Shown here piece by piece: positions 1-7,027 of a stretch of DNA of 12,313 nt; the first letter of the stretch is position 1, and every line of letters starts with the position of its first letter. The stretch is from assembly GCA_035687725.1 (NCBI GenBank), contig DASRVB010000005.1, positions 1-12,313 of the forward strand, written 5' to 3'. The stretch is from JAICNR01 sp035687725 (GTDB lineage: Bacteria; Gemmatimonadota; Gemmatimonadetes; JACCXV01; JAHWKZ01). A program made the position numbers and the translations under genes. The notes beneath the pieces were generated by a model, which was not told the DNA's origin, ran no database searches, and saw nothing but the letters and a program-made list of their open reading frames with translations.

Positions 1-279
1 TCGGTCACGCCGGATCTCGTCCGCCGGATCTTCGACGAAGAGAGCCTGCGGATCGAGCTGGAGGTGCGGGCCGCAATGAACGGCGTGGGGAACGGTGTCG
101 AGGAGCAGCTCAAGCGCTTCGCGGACGCCCGCGAGGACGCCGAGGCGATCTTCACCGAGACGACATTCCGTCCGTTTCTCACCTGCCGCTCGGATCCGGC
201 CGGCTTGGATCTCGATTCGCGGCGCGCGCGGCTGCGCGCCGAAGGAACCCACACCAGCGGAACTCAGGCCCCGCTGTAA
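1..279 (+). CDS. aceB: Malate synthase A, C-terminal end (partial)
   Basis: The window opens inside this gene; 92 residues remain before the TAA at 277-279. Malate synthase condenses glyoxylate with acetyl-CoA to malate, the second step of the glyoxylate shunt. The fragment follows the order of the malate synthase A C-terminal helical domain: a VT..L.R....EE segment (VTPDLVRRIFDEE, residues 2-14), a helix with RFADA (about residues 39-43), and the terminal F..FLT motif (FRPFLT, about residues 57-62). The usual sequence after FLT in the family (LPAY or similar) is missing; instead there is CRSDPAGLD and a low-complexity tail of about 20 residues. Isocitrate lyase begins 27 nt downstream on the same strand, which strongly supports the call as an aceBA operon. 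The catalytic barrel lies outside the window, so activity cannot be judged. The call rests on C-terminal pattern plus context. Confidence 0.75.
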   Translation, partial: SVTPDLVRRIFDEESLRIELEVRAAMNGVGNGVEEQLKRFADAREDAEAIFTETTFRPFLTCRSDPAGLDLDSRRARLRAEGTHTSGTQAPL

Positions 280-306
280 CCGCCCCCGAACGGGTCAGGA
301 GGAAGC

Positions 307-1596
307 ATGCGCGTAGTCAACGGAAGCAACGGCAATGGCCTGTGCCTGGCGCGCTGGACGGGCGTCCGGCGGCCCTTCACGCCGCAGGACGTCATGCGGC
401 TCAGGAATACGTTCGAGATCAAGCATTCGATCGCCGAGCGCGGCGCGGTGCGGCTGTGGGACCTCCTGACCACCCAGCCCTACGTGGCGGCACTCGGCGC
501 GCTGACCGGCAATCAGGCGATGCAGCAGGTCAAAGCGGGCCTCAAGGCGATCTATCTCAGCGGCTGGCAGGTGGCGGCCGACGCCAATTGCGCCGGGCAG
601 ATGTACCCGGACCAGAGCCTCTACCCGTGCGACAGCGTTCCCGAGGTGGTGCGGCGGATCAACCGCGCGCTCCTCCGCGCGGACCAGATCCACCACGCCG
701 AGGGCGACCACAGCATTCACTGGATGGCGCCGATCGTGGCCGACGCCGAGGCGGGCTTCGGCGGCCCGGTCCACGCGTTCGAGCTCATGAAGGCGATGAT
801 CGAGGCGGGCGCCTCGGGCGTCCACTTCGAGGATCAGCTGGCATCGGAGAAGAAGTGCGGGCACATGGGCGGGAAGGTCCTCCTGCCGACCTCGCAGTTC
901 ATCCAGACCCTGATCGCTGCGCGGCTCGCCGCCGACGTCATGGCCGTCCCGACGATCCTGGTCGCGCGGACGGACGCCCACAGCGCGGGCCTCATCACGA
1001 GCGACATCGATGAGCTGGACCATGCGTTCCTGAAGCGGAAGAGCAAGCGGACGAGCGAGGGGTTCTTCCACTTTCGCGGCGGGCTCGAGGCCGCCATCGC
1101 GCGCGGGATCGCCTACGCGCCCTACGCCGATCTCGTGTGGTGCGAAACGTCGACGCCGGATCTCGGCGAGGCGCGCGAGTTCGCCGAGGCGATCCACGCC
1201 GAATACCCGTGCAAGCTCCTCGCCTACAACTGCTCACCGTCGTTCAACTGGCGGAAGAAGCTGGACGTGCCGACGATCGCGCGGTTCCAGGAGGAGCTCG
1301 GCGAGATGGGGTACAAGTTCCAGTTCGTCACGCTGGCCGGCTTCCACGCGCTCAACCACAGCATGTTCACGCTGGCGAGCGCGTATCGCGACAACGGCAT
1401 GGTCGCGTACTCCGAGCTCCAGGAAGCCGAGTTCGCCAGCGAGGAGATGGGCTACACCGCGACCCGCCACCAGCGCGAGGTCGGCACCGGCTACTTCGAT
1501 CTCGTGCGCGCGGTGATCTCCGGCGGGACGGCGAGCACGGCGGCGCTGGCGGAGTCGACGGAGGCGCAGCAGTTCCACCACGCGACGACGCAGTAA
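307..1596 (+). CDS. aceA: Isocitrate lyase
   Basis: Cleaves isocitrate to glyoxylate and succinate in the cytoplasm, the first step of the glyoxylate shunt, allowing growth on acetate or fatty acids. The 429 residues match the usual bacterial length (E. coli enzyme about 434). The signature KKCGHMGGK is at residues 182-190, with Cys184 as the catalytic nucleophile and His186 beside it. Other family landmarks are SGWQVAADAN (85-94), the metal/substrate segment DAEAGFGG (146-153) and NCSPSFNW (308-315), which contributes substrate-binding Asn and Ser residues. The start is fixed by AGGAGG at 297-302, four bases before ATG 307. It lies 27 nt after the malate synthase stop, so the two are almost certainly cotranscribed. 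The reading frame is intact and no key residue is missing. The very short N-terminus (16-20 residues of Gly/Asn-rich sequence) looks variable. The neighbouring gene downstream is convergent. Confidence 0.97.
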   Translation: MRVVNGSNGNGLCLARWTGVRRPFTPQDVMRLRNTFEIKHSIAERGAVRLWDLLTTQPYVAALGALTGNQAMQQVKAGLKAIYLSGWQVAADANCAGQMYPDQSLYPCDSVPEVVRRINRALLRADQIHHAEGDHSIHWMAPIVADAEAGFGGPVHAFELMKAMIEAGASGVHFEDQLASEKKCGHMGGKVLLPTSQFIQTLIAARLAADVMAVPTILVARTDAHSAGLITSDIDELDHAFLKRKSKRTSEGFFHFRGGLEAAIARGIAYAPYADLVWCETSTPDLGEAREFAEAIHAEYPCKLLAYNCSPSFNWRKKLDVPTIARFQEELGEMGYKFQFVTLAGFHALNHSMFTLASAYRDNGMVAYSELQEAEFASEEMGYTATRHQREVGTGYFDLVRAVISGGTASTAALAESTEAQQFHHATTQ

Positions 1597-1726
1597 GTCA
1601 GGCGGGTTCGAGTCACGGAGGCGTAACGGTGGGCTCGCCCATGGCGCGCAGCCCTTCGTCCTCGCGTTCCATCCCCTTATCGATAGGGTCTCTCATGATG
1701 CCAGTATGATTCGACCCGCGTCCTCT

Positions 1727-2821
1727 TTATGACCCGCTCATCCGGACCCACCCCATGAGCGGCACGTGGTCCGAGCCGTAGCTTTCGGCCAGGATCTCGT
1801 AGTGCCCCGACCAGCCTCGGGGGAGACGCAGGAAGAGGTGGTCCAGTCGGAGCCCCGGGAGGAACAGGGGAAGATCCATGGTTTCGCCTTCCGGGTGGAC
1901 GCCGAGCGACGGGTAGCGGATCCGCAGTGGATCGAGCGCTCCGGAAGCTCCGCCGCGAAACCAGGTGTTGAAGTCACCACCGACCGCGCTGGCGGGGACC
2001 GGCGACAGCCTTTCGAGGCCCGCGACCAGCGCGCGAGCCTGGTTCGACTGGGCGGCACCGAAGGCTCGGTGCAGGCGCGTCCAGCGCGCGCGGTTCTCGA
2101 GGTGCGCGCTCACGAACCGCAGCTTCCACGGAATCCCCGCGCTGTTCCTTGCCTCGATCGTGGCCGCGACCGCAACCCGGCGTTGGCGCTCGACGGGTAA
2201 CTCGATCGCCGCGAGATCGTCCAAAGGGAACGTCGAGAGGACAGCGTTGCCGCGATCCTCCGGCGCGCTTCCGTCGTTCGGAGATCCGTTCCGCATCGAG
2301 GGAACGTAGAAGAGATGGAGTCCCTCCCGCCGGGCGAGCTCCACGACGTCAATTCGCGCATCGCCGCCGATCCGACCTGCCCAGCTCGCCTTCACGGATG
2401 GTGCTGGCGGCACGTCCGGGCCCGCCCGATGTACCTCCTGCAGAAGAAGGACGAAGTGCTCGACAGGCTCGCCCCCCGAGAGCTCGCCGCTTCGGAGTTC
2501 GCGCAGGAACCGGCCGATCTCCGCCGAGCCGACGTTCGTGTTCCAAACGACCACTGCAAGCGAGTCGACGGTTGCGGAGATGTTCGTTCCGGCAGGCGCG
2601 TGATGCGCGGGAGGTCCGACGGCCGCGCACCACGAATCCAACCGCACCCGGTCCGCGGGATCGGCGGGACGAATCCACTCGGGATCGGACGAGCGCGTCT
2701 CCACCCGGCACCATGCATCCACAGTCGAACCGGGTGAGGCGATCCGCTCCGCGGTGAAGGGCCCCGTCACGAGAGGAGCCAGCACGAAAGCGAGGATGTG
2801 GAGGAGGTCGTCGGGGCGCAT
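1727..2821 (-). CDS. Endonuclease/exonuclease/phosphatase family protein, probably exported
   Basis: The 364 residues carry the full set of EEP-fold motifs in order: VVVWNTNVG with Asn94/Asn96, LLLQEVHR with metal-binding Glu129, GNAVLST (191-197), SAHLENR with His240, GGDFNTW with Asp283/Asn285, LRLDHLF with Asp327/His328, and the C-terminal GSDHVPL with catalytic Asp351/His352. The family cleaves phosphodiester or phosphoester bonds in nucleic acids, inositol phosphates or sphingolipids; substrate cannot be told here. I chose ATG 2821 because the protein then begins with a hydrophobic stretch (LLHILAFVLAPLVTG, residues 6-20) that looks like a signal peptide or membrane anchor. The frame stays open upstream to 3256, but that extension is Arg-rich low-complexity sequence with no homology I recognise and runs through the divergent promoter region. 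A weak GA-rich ribosome site (GAGAAG) precedes the start. The extracytoplasmic location is inferred. The gene is monocistronic and convergent with aceA. Confidence 0.85.
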   Translation of the reverse strand: MRPDDLLHILAFVLAPLVTGPFTAERIASPGSTVDAWCRVETRSSDPEWIRPADPADRVRLDSWCAAVGPPAHHAPAGTNISATVDSLAVVVWNTNVGSAEIGRFLRELRSGELSGGEPVEHFVLLLQEVHRAGPDVPPAPSVKASWAGRIGGDARIDVVELARREGLHLFYVPSMRNGSPNDGSAPEDRGNAVLSTFPLDDLAAIELPVERQRRVAVAATIEARNSAGIPWKLRFVSAHLENRARWTRLHRAFGAAQSNQARALVAGLERLSPVPASAVGGDFNTWFRGGASGALDPLRIRYPSLGVHPEGETMDLPLFLPGLRLDHLFLRLPRGWSGHYEILAESYGSDHVPLMGWVRMSGS

Positions 2822-3098
2822 GCGCTCTTCTCGGGGATCATCATCGGTCGGGGGCCCATCCCGGGGAAGGGACGAGATGGGACGCGCAGAATATACGACG
2901 CATGGGAAAAAGAGGCACGGAACAGGGGAATTCCTTTGGAACGGATCATCCTCACGTTGCGAACCGCTCGATATCCGGAGTCCACGGAGATGGCCCAGTT
3001 GGTCCGCTGCGTGGGAATTCCTCCGGGCTTTTCCCCAGGCAAGGTGTATCAGCCTCGATCCGTCTGCCCATCGACCCCGCAGAAGGGAACGCGAGCGC
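2822..3098. other. Divergent intergenic region
   Basis: This stretch separates the leftward EEP gene from the rightward lipoprotein gene, and I see no convincing gene in it. It holds a TATATT box for the minus strand (2890-2895), about 70 nt before the EEP start, with no good -35 partner at 17 nt. It also holds two copies of the decamer GGGAATTCCT (2926-2935 and 3013-3022), each containing the 8-bp palindrome GGAATTCC. Open frames cross it in several phases, but their translations are low-complexity and Arg/Pro-rich, as expected for GC-rich noncoding DNA. Confidence 0.4.
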
Positions 3099-3127
3099 TT
3101 GACCCGAAGGAGCGTTTCGGGTTTACT
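3099..3127 (+). promoter_or_regulatory. Sigma70-type promoter with dyad in the spacer
   Basis: TTGACC at 3099-3104 (5 of 6 matches to TTGACA) and TTTACT at 3122-3127 (4 of 6 to TATAAT) are separated by exactly 17 nt. The spacer region holds an inverted repeat, CCCGAA (3103-3108) and TTCGGG (3116-3121), with a 7-nt centre. The dyad overlaps the end of the -35 and abuts the -10, the usual position for a repressor or spacer-binding regulator. It lies about 54 nt upstream of the lipoprotein start at 3181, so it most likely drives that gene. The regulator is unknown. Confidence 0.5.
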
Positions 3128-3169
3128 GGAGACGACACTCCCTCGACTGAACACCAACGACCATGGTCG

Positions 3170-3175
3170 AGGAGG
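3170..3175 (+). promoter_or_regulatory. Ribosome binding site that fixes the lipoprotein start
   Basis: AGGAGG lies five bases before ATG 3181. An in-frame ATG at 3163 would place this site inside the coding region and put five extra residues before the signal peptide, so 3181 is the better start. Confidence 0.75.
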
Positions 3176-3180
3176 GTCGC

Positions 3181-4140
3181 ATGTACCGCCATTTCCGCAT
3201 TGCCGTTTCCCTGGTCGGTCTCGCTTTCGTGCTCGCTCGCTGCGGTCCCGCGCCAACCGAGCCGATCGTTCCCATACCCGTCGACCCGCGCGGAATGACC
3301 CTCGCGGCTGTCGACTGCGAGACGGCCGAGGACATCGCCGCCCTGATCGACCTTCTCGAGGAGGAGGGCGTCCTCAACCACGGGCGGGGGACCGCTCTGA
3401 AGACTCGCCTCGCTCAGGCCATGCGCCACGAAGCCGCAGGTCGCGCCGGCCAAGCCGCCGATGCGTACGCCCACCTCGTCGCACAGGTCCAAGGATGGGT
3501 AGCCGACGGCGCGCTGGATGGAGACGACGTGGCGGACCTCCTGCTGTGCACCGAGGACTTCCTCGACGGGCCCGATCCCGATCCCGACCCTGACCCCGAT
3601 CCTGATCCCGTTCCCGTAGTCGACGGGATCAGGAGCTCCGGCGAGTGGGACGCGGCGACGTCGGTCGCGGTGTTCCCCGGCGGCACGTTCTATTTCACCA
3701 ACGACGAGACTACCCTCTACCTGGCGCTGGAGATGGCCGACGCGGTTCCACAAGCTGCGGACGGGTTCCGAATCCGTTTCGACGACACGCTGGACGGCCT
3801 CGCCACGACCGGCGACAACGAGGTCCGGCTGCGGATGGACACCTACGACGACATGCACCGCACCCTGTTCGGGTGGGGCGTGTTCGACACACAGGAGGAC
3901 GGCACGGGGGAGGCGGGCTCGAGCGGGGGCGTGAACTTCTTCGAGGTCGCGTTTCCACTGAGCAGCGGGGATGCGAACGACTTCGCGCTTTCGGCCGGCG
4001 ACCAGGTCGGCTTCTGCATCCAGTATCTCGCCAACGGCCTGGCGAGCGACGCGTCCGTCTATCCTCGGGTGGGCGCCTTCGACAACTGCATGCTGGACTC
4101 CGACCAGGGCAACTACGCGGTGCTCACTACGAGTCCGTGA
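3181..4140 (+). CDS. Probable lipoprotein with FIMAH-like domain and CBM9/DOMON-like domain
   Basis: 319 residues. Residues 1-20 form a signal peptide (basic MYRHFR, then a hydrophobic core) ending in LARC, so Cys21 may be lipidated; Arg at -1 is unusual for a lipobox, which normally has Gly, Ala or Ser there. Residues about 41-130 resemble the FIMAH domain of bacterial surface and secreted enzymes: two helices around LIDLLEEEGVLNHGRGTALK and AYAHLVAQVQGWVADGALD. A (Pro-Asp)6 linker at 131-142 leads to residues about 147-319, a beta-rich region starting VDG...GEWDAAT and continuing FYFTNDETTLYLALEM, the opening pattern of CBM9 or DOMON-like sandwich domains that bind sugars or haem. No catalytic domain is seen. 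A binding or scaffold role at the envelope is inferred. Own promoter at 3099-3127; convergent with the next gene. The beta-domain call is by pattern only. Confidence 0.7.
   Translation: MYRHFRIAVSLVGLAFVLARCGPAPTEPIVPIPVDPRGMTLAAVDCETAEDIAALIDLLEEEGVLNHGRGTALKTRLAQAMRHEAAGRAGQAADAYAHLVAQVQGWVADGALDGDDVADLLLCTEDFLDGPDPDPDPDPDPDPVPVVDGIRSSGEWDAATSVAVFPGGTFYFTNDETTLYLALEMADAVPQAADGFRIRFDDTLDGLATTGDNEVRLRMDTYDDMHRTLFGWGVFDTQEDGTGEAGSSGGVNFFEVAFPLSSGDANDFALSAGDQVGFCIQYLANGLASDASVYPRVGAFDNCMLDSDQGNYAVLTTSP
3571..3606 (+). repeat. Hexanucleotide tandem repeat encoding a (Pro-Asp)6 linker
   Basis: Six in-frame units of CC(C/T)GA(C/T) encode a flexible acidic Pro-Asp hinge between the two domains of the lipoprotein. 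The third-position differences between units suggest the repeat is kept at protein level rather than being freshly expanded. Confidence 0.8.
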
Positions 4141-4179
4141 CGGCCGGGGGCTCCGCCTAACTTCGGCGAAGGACGCGCG

Positions 4180-4782
4180 TCAGGCCCGACGGGTGGGCGC
4201 CACTCCTGCGAGGGTCGCGATCTCCTCGACGGTGCGTTGGAGCTCTTCGGGCAGCCAGACCGGCTTCCGGATGCGTTCGGCGAAGGCCTCCGCGAGGGCG
4301 CGGTAGTACCAGAGCTGCTCGACGGGATCGGTCTGGTTGAAGCGATCCCAGACCACCGCCTTCTCCTGGATCAGATCCCGGAGAAGAGACCGCGCGTTAT
4401 GGAGCTTGTCGGCGCAGGAGACGAGGAGAGCGTCGCGCGAGGCCTCCCGGAGGCCTTGGACGTAGGCCTTTTTGCGGTCGTGCCAGTTGTCGGCTGTTCC
4501 CTTGACGCCGTGCTCCCGATCCGAGCACTCGACGACGACGGCGGCGACCCGGTCGCCGAACTCCTCGCGGATCGCCTCGGGCGATGCGTCATCGGGCTGG
4601 TCCTCGATCGCGTCGTGCAGCATGGCCGCGATCGCCAGCTCCTCGTCGCCACCCGCCTCGAGCACGAGTCCCGCGACAGCGAGGAGGTGGGAGACGTAGG
4701 GCACCTCCGTGCCCTTCCGCACCTGCCCGTCGTGCCACTGGCACGCGCGCTCGACGGCCTTCACGAAGCGGCTTCCGACCAT
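4180..4782 (-). CDS. HD-domain phosphohydrolase, SpoT-hydrolase type
   Basis: 200 residues. The N-terminal half follows the HD hydrolase domain of RelA/SpoT proteins: HDGQVRKG (17-24), PYVSH with metal ligand His32, AAMLHDAIED (52-61) with His56-Asp57 and the Glu60-Asp61 pair, and CADKLHNAR (123-131) with Asp125. These are the HD residues that bind Mn2+ in (p)ppGpp 3'-pyrophosphohydrolases. There is no synthetase domain, TGS or ACT region, so this looks like a free-standing alarmone hydrolase or a hydrolase of a related nucleotide. Substrate is inferred from family. The start is ATG 4782, with AGGAGG at 4795-4790 lying in the last codons of the upstream WYL gene; the genes overlap by 22 nt, so translation is probably coupled. 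It is the last gene of the wyl-wyl-HD operon. The 39-nt gap to the convergent lipoprotein gene shows no clear terminator. Confidence 0.85.
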   Translation of the reverse strand: MVGSRFVKAVERACQWHDGQVRKGTEVPYVSHLLAVAGLVLEAGGDEELAIAAMLHDAIEDQPDDASPEAIREEFGDRVAAVVVECSDREHGVKGTADNWHDRKKAYVQGLREASRDALLVSCADKLHNARSLLRDLIQEKAVVWDRFNQTDPVEQLWYYRALAEAFAERIRKPVWLPEELQRTVEEIATLAGVAPTRRA

Positions 4783-5783
4783 TCCTTCTCCTCCTGAGCG
4801 GCGACGATCTGCTCGATCCGCTGGCGCATGAGGTCGCGCATCTCAGGCGGCCCGACGACCTCGGCGTCGGCACCGTGGTAGAGCACGTGCCGGACGAGCC
4901 AGCCGGGATCGGCGACCCGGTGGACGACATCGACGCTGCCGTCCTGCTGCCTGGCGATCGCGGATCCGCCCCCCGCCTCGGACGCTTCCTCGATCCAGCG
5001 CGCGATTCGCGGGGAGTAGCGCACGGTCACGTCTACGGTCTGATCCGCACGAAATATGCCGCCGGGGACCGTTCCGCTCCGGTCGAGGTAGTCCCGCGGA
5101 TCGAAGTCGGCAGGCACTTCGAAGGAACCGTCGATCGGCGATATGGCGAGGATCCGATCGAGCCGGAAGGCGCGGACTCCGCCCGACTCGGGACTGTACC
5201 CGAGCGCGTACCAGCGACCTCCCGCGTGGACGAGCGCGTAGGGTTGGAGCTCGCGCGGCTCGGGCTCGACGTCGGCGGGCTTGAGGTAGCGGAGCCGGCA
5301 CGGGCGTCGTTCGCGCGCCGCCTCCTGAAGGATCGCGAGGTGTCCCTCACCCGAGGCGTCGCCTGCGCCCAGCGCGAAGTCCTCGGCGAGCGCGGCCGCC
5401 TTGTCGTGGGCCAGTACCTGGTCCATGCGCGCGGCAAGAGCGCGGAGGGCATCTGCCCGTTCGGCAGCCGCCCCTTCCGCCAGGAGCCGGAGTCCCAGCG
5501 TGAGCGCGAGCGCCTCGCGCGGCGATAGCTTGACCGGACGGCGGAACTCGCCCGTCGTCCAGACCGTGACGCGGCCTTCCTCGATCAGGATGTCGATGTC
5601 CAGGGGAGGCTCGAGGTAGTTCGCCCGTGCGGTGACCTCCGCGATGTCGCGAAGCAGGCGCTCTTCGGTGACACGCAGGTCGGACGCGAGCTCCGCCAAC
5701 GACGCGCCGTTCGAACGCGCGGCGATCGGGAGAATATGCAGGACCCGTTCGAGCTGTCGCTCGGTGGGCTCCCGGGGCGTCAT
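4761..5783 (-). CDS. WYL-domain transcriptional regulator, PafC-like
   Basis: 340 residues. The N-terminal 60 residues form a winged-helix DNA-binding region (RQLERVLHILPIAARSNGASLAELASDL). The WYL domain is in the middle: RLRYLKPADVEPEPRELQPY, then GRWYALGYSPESGGVRAFRLDRIL, where RWYALGY replaces the W-Y-L core and RAFRLDRI is the usual following strand. A C-terminal WCX-type extension follows (TVDVTVRYSPRIARWI and onward). WYL domains sense single-stranded nucleic acid or nucleotide ligands and regulate DNA-damage or defence genes. The gene lies 51 nt after a second WYL gene, as in the PafB-PafC pair that controls the LexA-independent DNA-damage response in actinobacteria; no proteasome genes are in this window, so the function may differ. 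ATG 5783 has a short G-rich site upstream (GGGGGTTCGG). The 3' end overlaps the HD gene. Confidence 0.85.
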   Translation of the reverse strand: MTPREPTERQLERVLHILPIAARSNGASLAELASDLRVTEERLLRDIAEVTARANYLEPPLDIDILIEEGRVTVWTTGEFRRPVKLSPREALALTLGLRLLAEGAAAERADALRALAARMDQVLAHDKAAALAEDFALGAGDASGEGHLAILQEAARERRPCRLRYLKPADVEPEPRELQPYALVHAGGRWYALGYSPESGGVRAFRLDRILAISPIDGSFEVPADFDPRDYLDRSGTVPGGIFRADQTVDVTVRYSPRIARWIEEASEAGGGSAIARQQDGSVDVVHRVADPGWLVRHVLYHGADAEVVGPPEMRDLMRQRIEQIVAAQEEKEWSEAAS

Positions 5784-5834
5784 CCGAACCCCCGACAGGG
5801 GCGGCCCGGCGTCTTGTCGTGACGCGCTCGGTCG

Positions 5835-6947
5835 CTAGCCTCGCCGATAGAGCGCCGCCACCTCCGCGGCCATGTCGCGGTATGCGGTCGCGAGCTCGGC
5901 GGGGCCGAGGATCCGCGCCTCGCCGTCCTGGGACAGGATCCAGCGGAGGAACGGATCGACCTGATGGACTCGGAACGCGCGCACGGACGAGCCGTCGGGT
6001 CGGGCGTTGACCAGCTCGCCGAAGCGGTTCCGATCGACCCACAGCGAGCGCGGGAAGCGGAATGCGACGCGTGCCTCGAGAGGCGCCTCCTCCCCACCCA
6101 GCTCCCACGCCTCGCGCTGGCGCCAGTCGACCAGCTCGAAGGATTCAGGGATGTCGTAGTCCGGGGTCTCGGGGCTCTTCGCATTCGGCTCGACATCCTC
6201 CATCCGCTCGATGCGGAAGATCCGCAGATCGTCCCGCAGGTGATCGTGGCCGATCAGGTACCAGTTTCCGTGTCGGAACAACATGCCATATCCGTCGACT
6301 CCACGCTCGGTCCTCTCGCCGCGATAGATCCCATGGTATGCGAAGCGAACTCGCTTCCGGGCGAGAAGCGCGTCGGTGAGCTGCGCCAGACGGGCGCGTA
6401 GCTCCTCCACCTCCGGACGCCCCGCAAAGAGGGTCGGCGCGGTGTTCCCGGCCGGCAAGTCGAAGGCGAGCTTCCGGAGCGCGGAGCTCACCTCGCGGAC
6501 GAACGGCGAACCCTCGAGTCCGGCGATGAGGTCGAGGGCCTCGCGCGCGTCCCGCGCCTCCTCGGGGTGGATCTCGAGCGTGGGCACGCCGGCCATACGC
6601 CCCTCCCGGCCGCCCGTGCCGTACGCCGGTCCTGCCTCTTCCATCAGGCGCAGGTACGGCAGGTAGAAATCCTTCCGGGTGAGCCGATATCCCTCCTGCG
6701 CCTCGCTGGCGTCGACCGTGAACGAGACCGTCTCGATCGGGATCCCGAACGCACGCAGCTCGCGCTTGTCGCGCTCGAACATCTTGCGCGTGGCGTCGAG
6801 CGTCTTCGGGTCGTCGGTCTCGAGCGGCGAGGCGTAGGCCGGCACGTGCTCCAGCACCTCGTCGACCGACACCGGGTGTTTGCGCCCGACGAGGTAGGCG
6901 ATCAGGTCGAGCCAGCGCTGGAGCTTGGTGGGATCAGTTGTAGGCAC
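5835..6947 (-). CDS. WYL-domain transcriptional regulator, PafB-like
   Basis: First gene of the operon, about 370 residues. An N-terminal winged helix (KLQRWLDLIAYLVGRKHPVS, then KMFERDKRELRAFGIPIE, the typical recognition and wing region of PafB-like proteins) precedes a WYL domain with VRFAYHG, GYGMLFRHGNWYLIGHDHL and LRIFRIERME, and a WCX-type C-terminal domain ending in about 40 residues with AELATAYRDMAAEVAALYRR. I prefer GTG 6947, giving MPTTDPTKLQ, because AGG lies about 5 nt before it and family proteins begin close to the first helix. A TTG at 6968 would add seven residues (MGVFLGP). Together with the downstream WYL gene it probably forms a heterodimeric or tandem regulator. Its target may include the HD hydrolase of the same operon; that is inference. 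Confidence 0.85.
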   Translation of the reverse strand: MPTTDPTKLQRWLDLIAYLVGRKHPVSVDEVLEHVPAYASPLETDDPKTLDATRKMFERDKRELRAFGIPIETVSFTVDASEAQEGYRLTRKDFYLPYLRLMEEAGPAYGTGGREGRMAGVPTLEIHPEEARDAREALDLIAGLEGSPFVREVSSALRKLAFDLPAGNTAPTLFAGRPEVEELRARLAQLTDALLARKRVRFAYHGIYRGERTERGVDGYGMLFRHGNWYLIGHDHLRDDLRIFRIERMEDVEPNAKSPETPDYDIPESFELVDWRQREAWELGGEEAPLEARVAFRFPRSLWVDRNRFGELVNARPDGSSVRAFRVHQVDPFLRWILSQDGEARILGPAELATAYRDMAAEVAALYRRG

Positions 6948-7027
6948 CGGACCTAAGAATACCCCCAACCGTGGACTGCTTCCGGCATCATCCCTGATCT
7001 ACGGGCAAACGCGGGAGCTCGCTGATG

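Noticed and set aside
295..1197. 300-codon open frame antisense to isocitrate lyase
   Set aside because: It mirrors the codon pattern of aceA; the translation is Arg/Asp/Leu-rich with no recognisable domain, a common artefact in GC-rich DNA.
1673..1688. Near-palindrome around TATCGATA with CCC/GGG flanks as terminator for aceA
   Set aside because: The stem needs a bulged T and has only five pairs; no T run follows. Too weak to call.
2822..3256. Upstream extension of the EEP frame
   Set aside because: Low-complexity translation; it crosses the divergent promoter and the first codons of the opposite gene, and the signal-like sequence begins at 2821.
2798..3298. 166-codon plus-strand frame across the intergenic region
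   Set aside because: No recognisable domain; it overlaps the promoter and the start of the lipoprotein gene in another phase.
4141..4179. Short GC-rich dyads (such as CTTC-GGC-GAAG) as a bidirectional terminator
   Set aside because: A four-pair stem without a T run does not support a call.
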